Origin: an uncultured Polymorphobacter sp.
GTDB taxonomy: Bacteria; Pseudomonadota; Alphaproteobacteria; Sphingomonadales; Sphingomonadaceae
Assembly: GCA_937894055.1 (NCBI GenBank)
Contig: CALDHQ010000027.1
Location: forward strand, 1-5,388
Reading direction: 5' to 3'
DNA: 5,388 nucleotides
Part shown: piece after piece, positions 4,896 to 5,388 of the stretch
Numbering within the stretch: the first letter of the stretch is position 1
Layout of the letters: each line of letters starts with the position of its first letter
The notes under the pieces: model-generated
Databases searched by the model: none
Told to the model about the DNA's origin: nothing
What the model saw: the letters and a program-made list of their open reading frames with translations, nothing else
Translations under genes and position numbers: made by a program

Positions 4896-5388
4896 ATGAA
4901 ACATGCCCCAGTCTTGATTGCCGAAGGCTTCATGTTCCCTGAAGCGCCGCGCTGGCACGCGCCCCGGCAGCAGTTCTTCGTCAGCGATATCGATCGCGGC
5001 CAGGTGTTTGCCGTTTCGCCCGGCGGGCAGCGCCGGCAGGTCTATCAGGGCCCGGACTGGGTATCGGGGACGGCGTTCGAGAACGATGCCACGCTGCTGG
5101 TCACCAACGCGCGCAGCCGCAGCCTGGTCCGGGTCCACCTCGACCGGCCCGACGCCGCTGCGGAACCGGTTGCATCGCTCGCCGACATCGCACCCTATGG
5201 CATCAACGACATGATCCGCACGCCATCGGGCGTCTGCTTTATCGATACGGTGAGCTTCGATTTTGTCGCCTACGCCCGCGGCGAAATCCCGGCGCAGCCC
5301 AGCGTGCTGGCGCGCGTCGATGCCGATGGCACGGTTTCGGTGGCGACCGCCGAGGTGAATTTTCCTAACGGCATGGCGATCACGCAGG
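4896..5388 (+). CDS. SMP-30/gluconolactonase-family protein, N-terminal part (runs off right edge)
   Basis: The frame is open from ATG 4896 to the window end (164 residues, no stop), about half of the usual length near 300. It matches the six-bladed beta-propeller SMP-30/gluconolactonase/LRE-like family. It begins with EGFMFPEAPRWH, where E16 corresponds to the first metal ligand of the family's E-x-P-x-W motif. It continues with repeated blade strands (FFVSDIDRGQVFAVSPGG), then GINDMIRTPSGVCFIDT with N104/D105 in the substrate/metal pocket region, and FPNGMAIT with N158 as the second metal ligand. The third ligand, an Asp, should lie beyond the window. No signal peptide is seen, so it is probably cytoplasmic. 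Family members hydrolyse sugar or aromatic-derived lactones using a divalent metal. Coupled to a thiolase, it could open a lactone intermediate, but the substrate is unknown. It begins 11 bases after the thiolase stop, in the same operon. Confidence 0.9.
   Translation, partial: MKHAPVLIAEGFMFPEAPRWHAPRQQFFVSDIDRGQVFAVSPGGQRRQVYQGPDWVSGTAFENDATLLVTNARSRSLVRVHLDRPDAAAEPVASLADIAPYGINDMIRTPSGVCFIDTVSFDFVAYARGEIPAQPSVLARVDADGTVSVATAEVNFPNGMAITQ

Noticed and set aside
1..5388. CRISPR array, tRNA or rRNA genes, toxin-antitoxin or retron-like elements
   Set aside because: I looked for spaced direct repeats, tRNA-like cloverleaf ends and small paired genes, and found none beyond the operator repeats and the single coupled leader ORF described.

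Overview
The window is GC-rich with strong G/C third-codon bias. Together with the gene types present, this suggests an alphaproteobacterium, most likely a sphingomonad (Novosphingobium/Sphingobium-like). That placement is inferred from protein character and composition; no database search was possible.

Left part (1-2762) looks like accessory, mobile-DNA-associated sequence. It opens with the C-terminal end of an IS91-family (Y2, rolling-circle type) transposase. About 500 bp without a convincing gene follows and probably contains the element's terminal region. Next, on the minus strand, comes a four-helix membrane protein of the DUF4239 / bestrophin-like family. It is preceded by a 20-codon ORF with its own good ribosome binding site, whose stop overlaps the membrane-protein start (ATGA). 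A roughly 300-bp gap then leads to a compact plus-strand tyrosine recombinase with a complete R-K-HxxR-H-Y catalytic set and no N-terminal core-binding domain. A perfect 12-bp inverted repeat lies just behind its stop codon.

Right part (2763-5388) looks like a regulated catabolic locus. A minus-strand MerR-family regulator is divergent from a plus-strand thiolase-superfamily gene (SCP-x-like, lacking the second catalytic cysteine). Eleven bases after the thiolase stop, an SMP-30/gluconolactonase-family gene begins and runs off the window. The regulator-thiolase intergenic region contains the most striking non-coding signal here: four copies of one 7-mer arranged as (GTGTCAA)2, a 7-bp spacer, then (TTGACAC)2. 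This makes a 35-bp perfect palindrome on a strict 7-bp register. The inner half-sites supply TTGACA -35 hexamers in both directions, and -10-like hexamers sit at mirror-image positions. The regulator carries a canonical N-terminal MerR helix-turn-helix and a second stretch around residues 125-168 that resembles a degenerate repeat of it. This could match a four-half-site operator.

Working model (inference): the MerR protein binds this operator, controls itself and the thiolase-lactonase operon, and responds to an acyl-CoA or pathway intermediate. The substrate cannot be named from this window.
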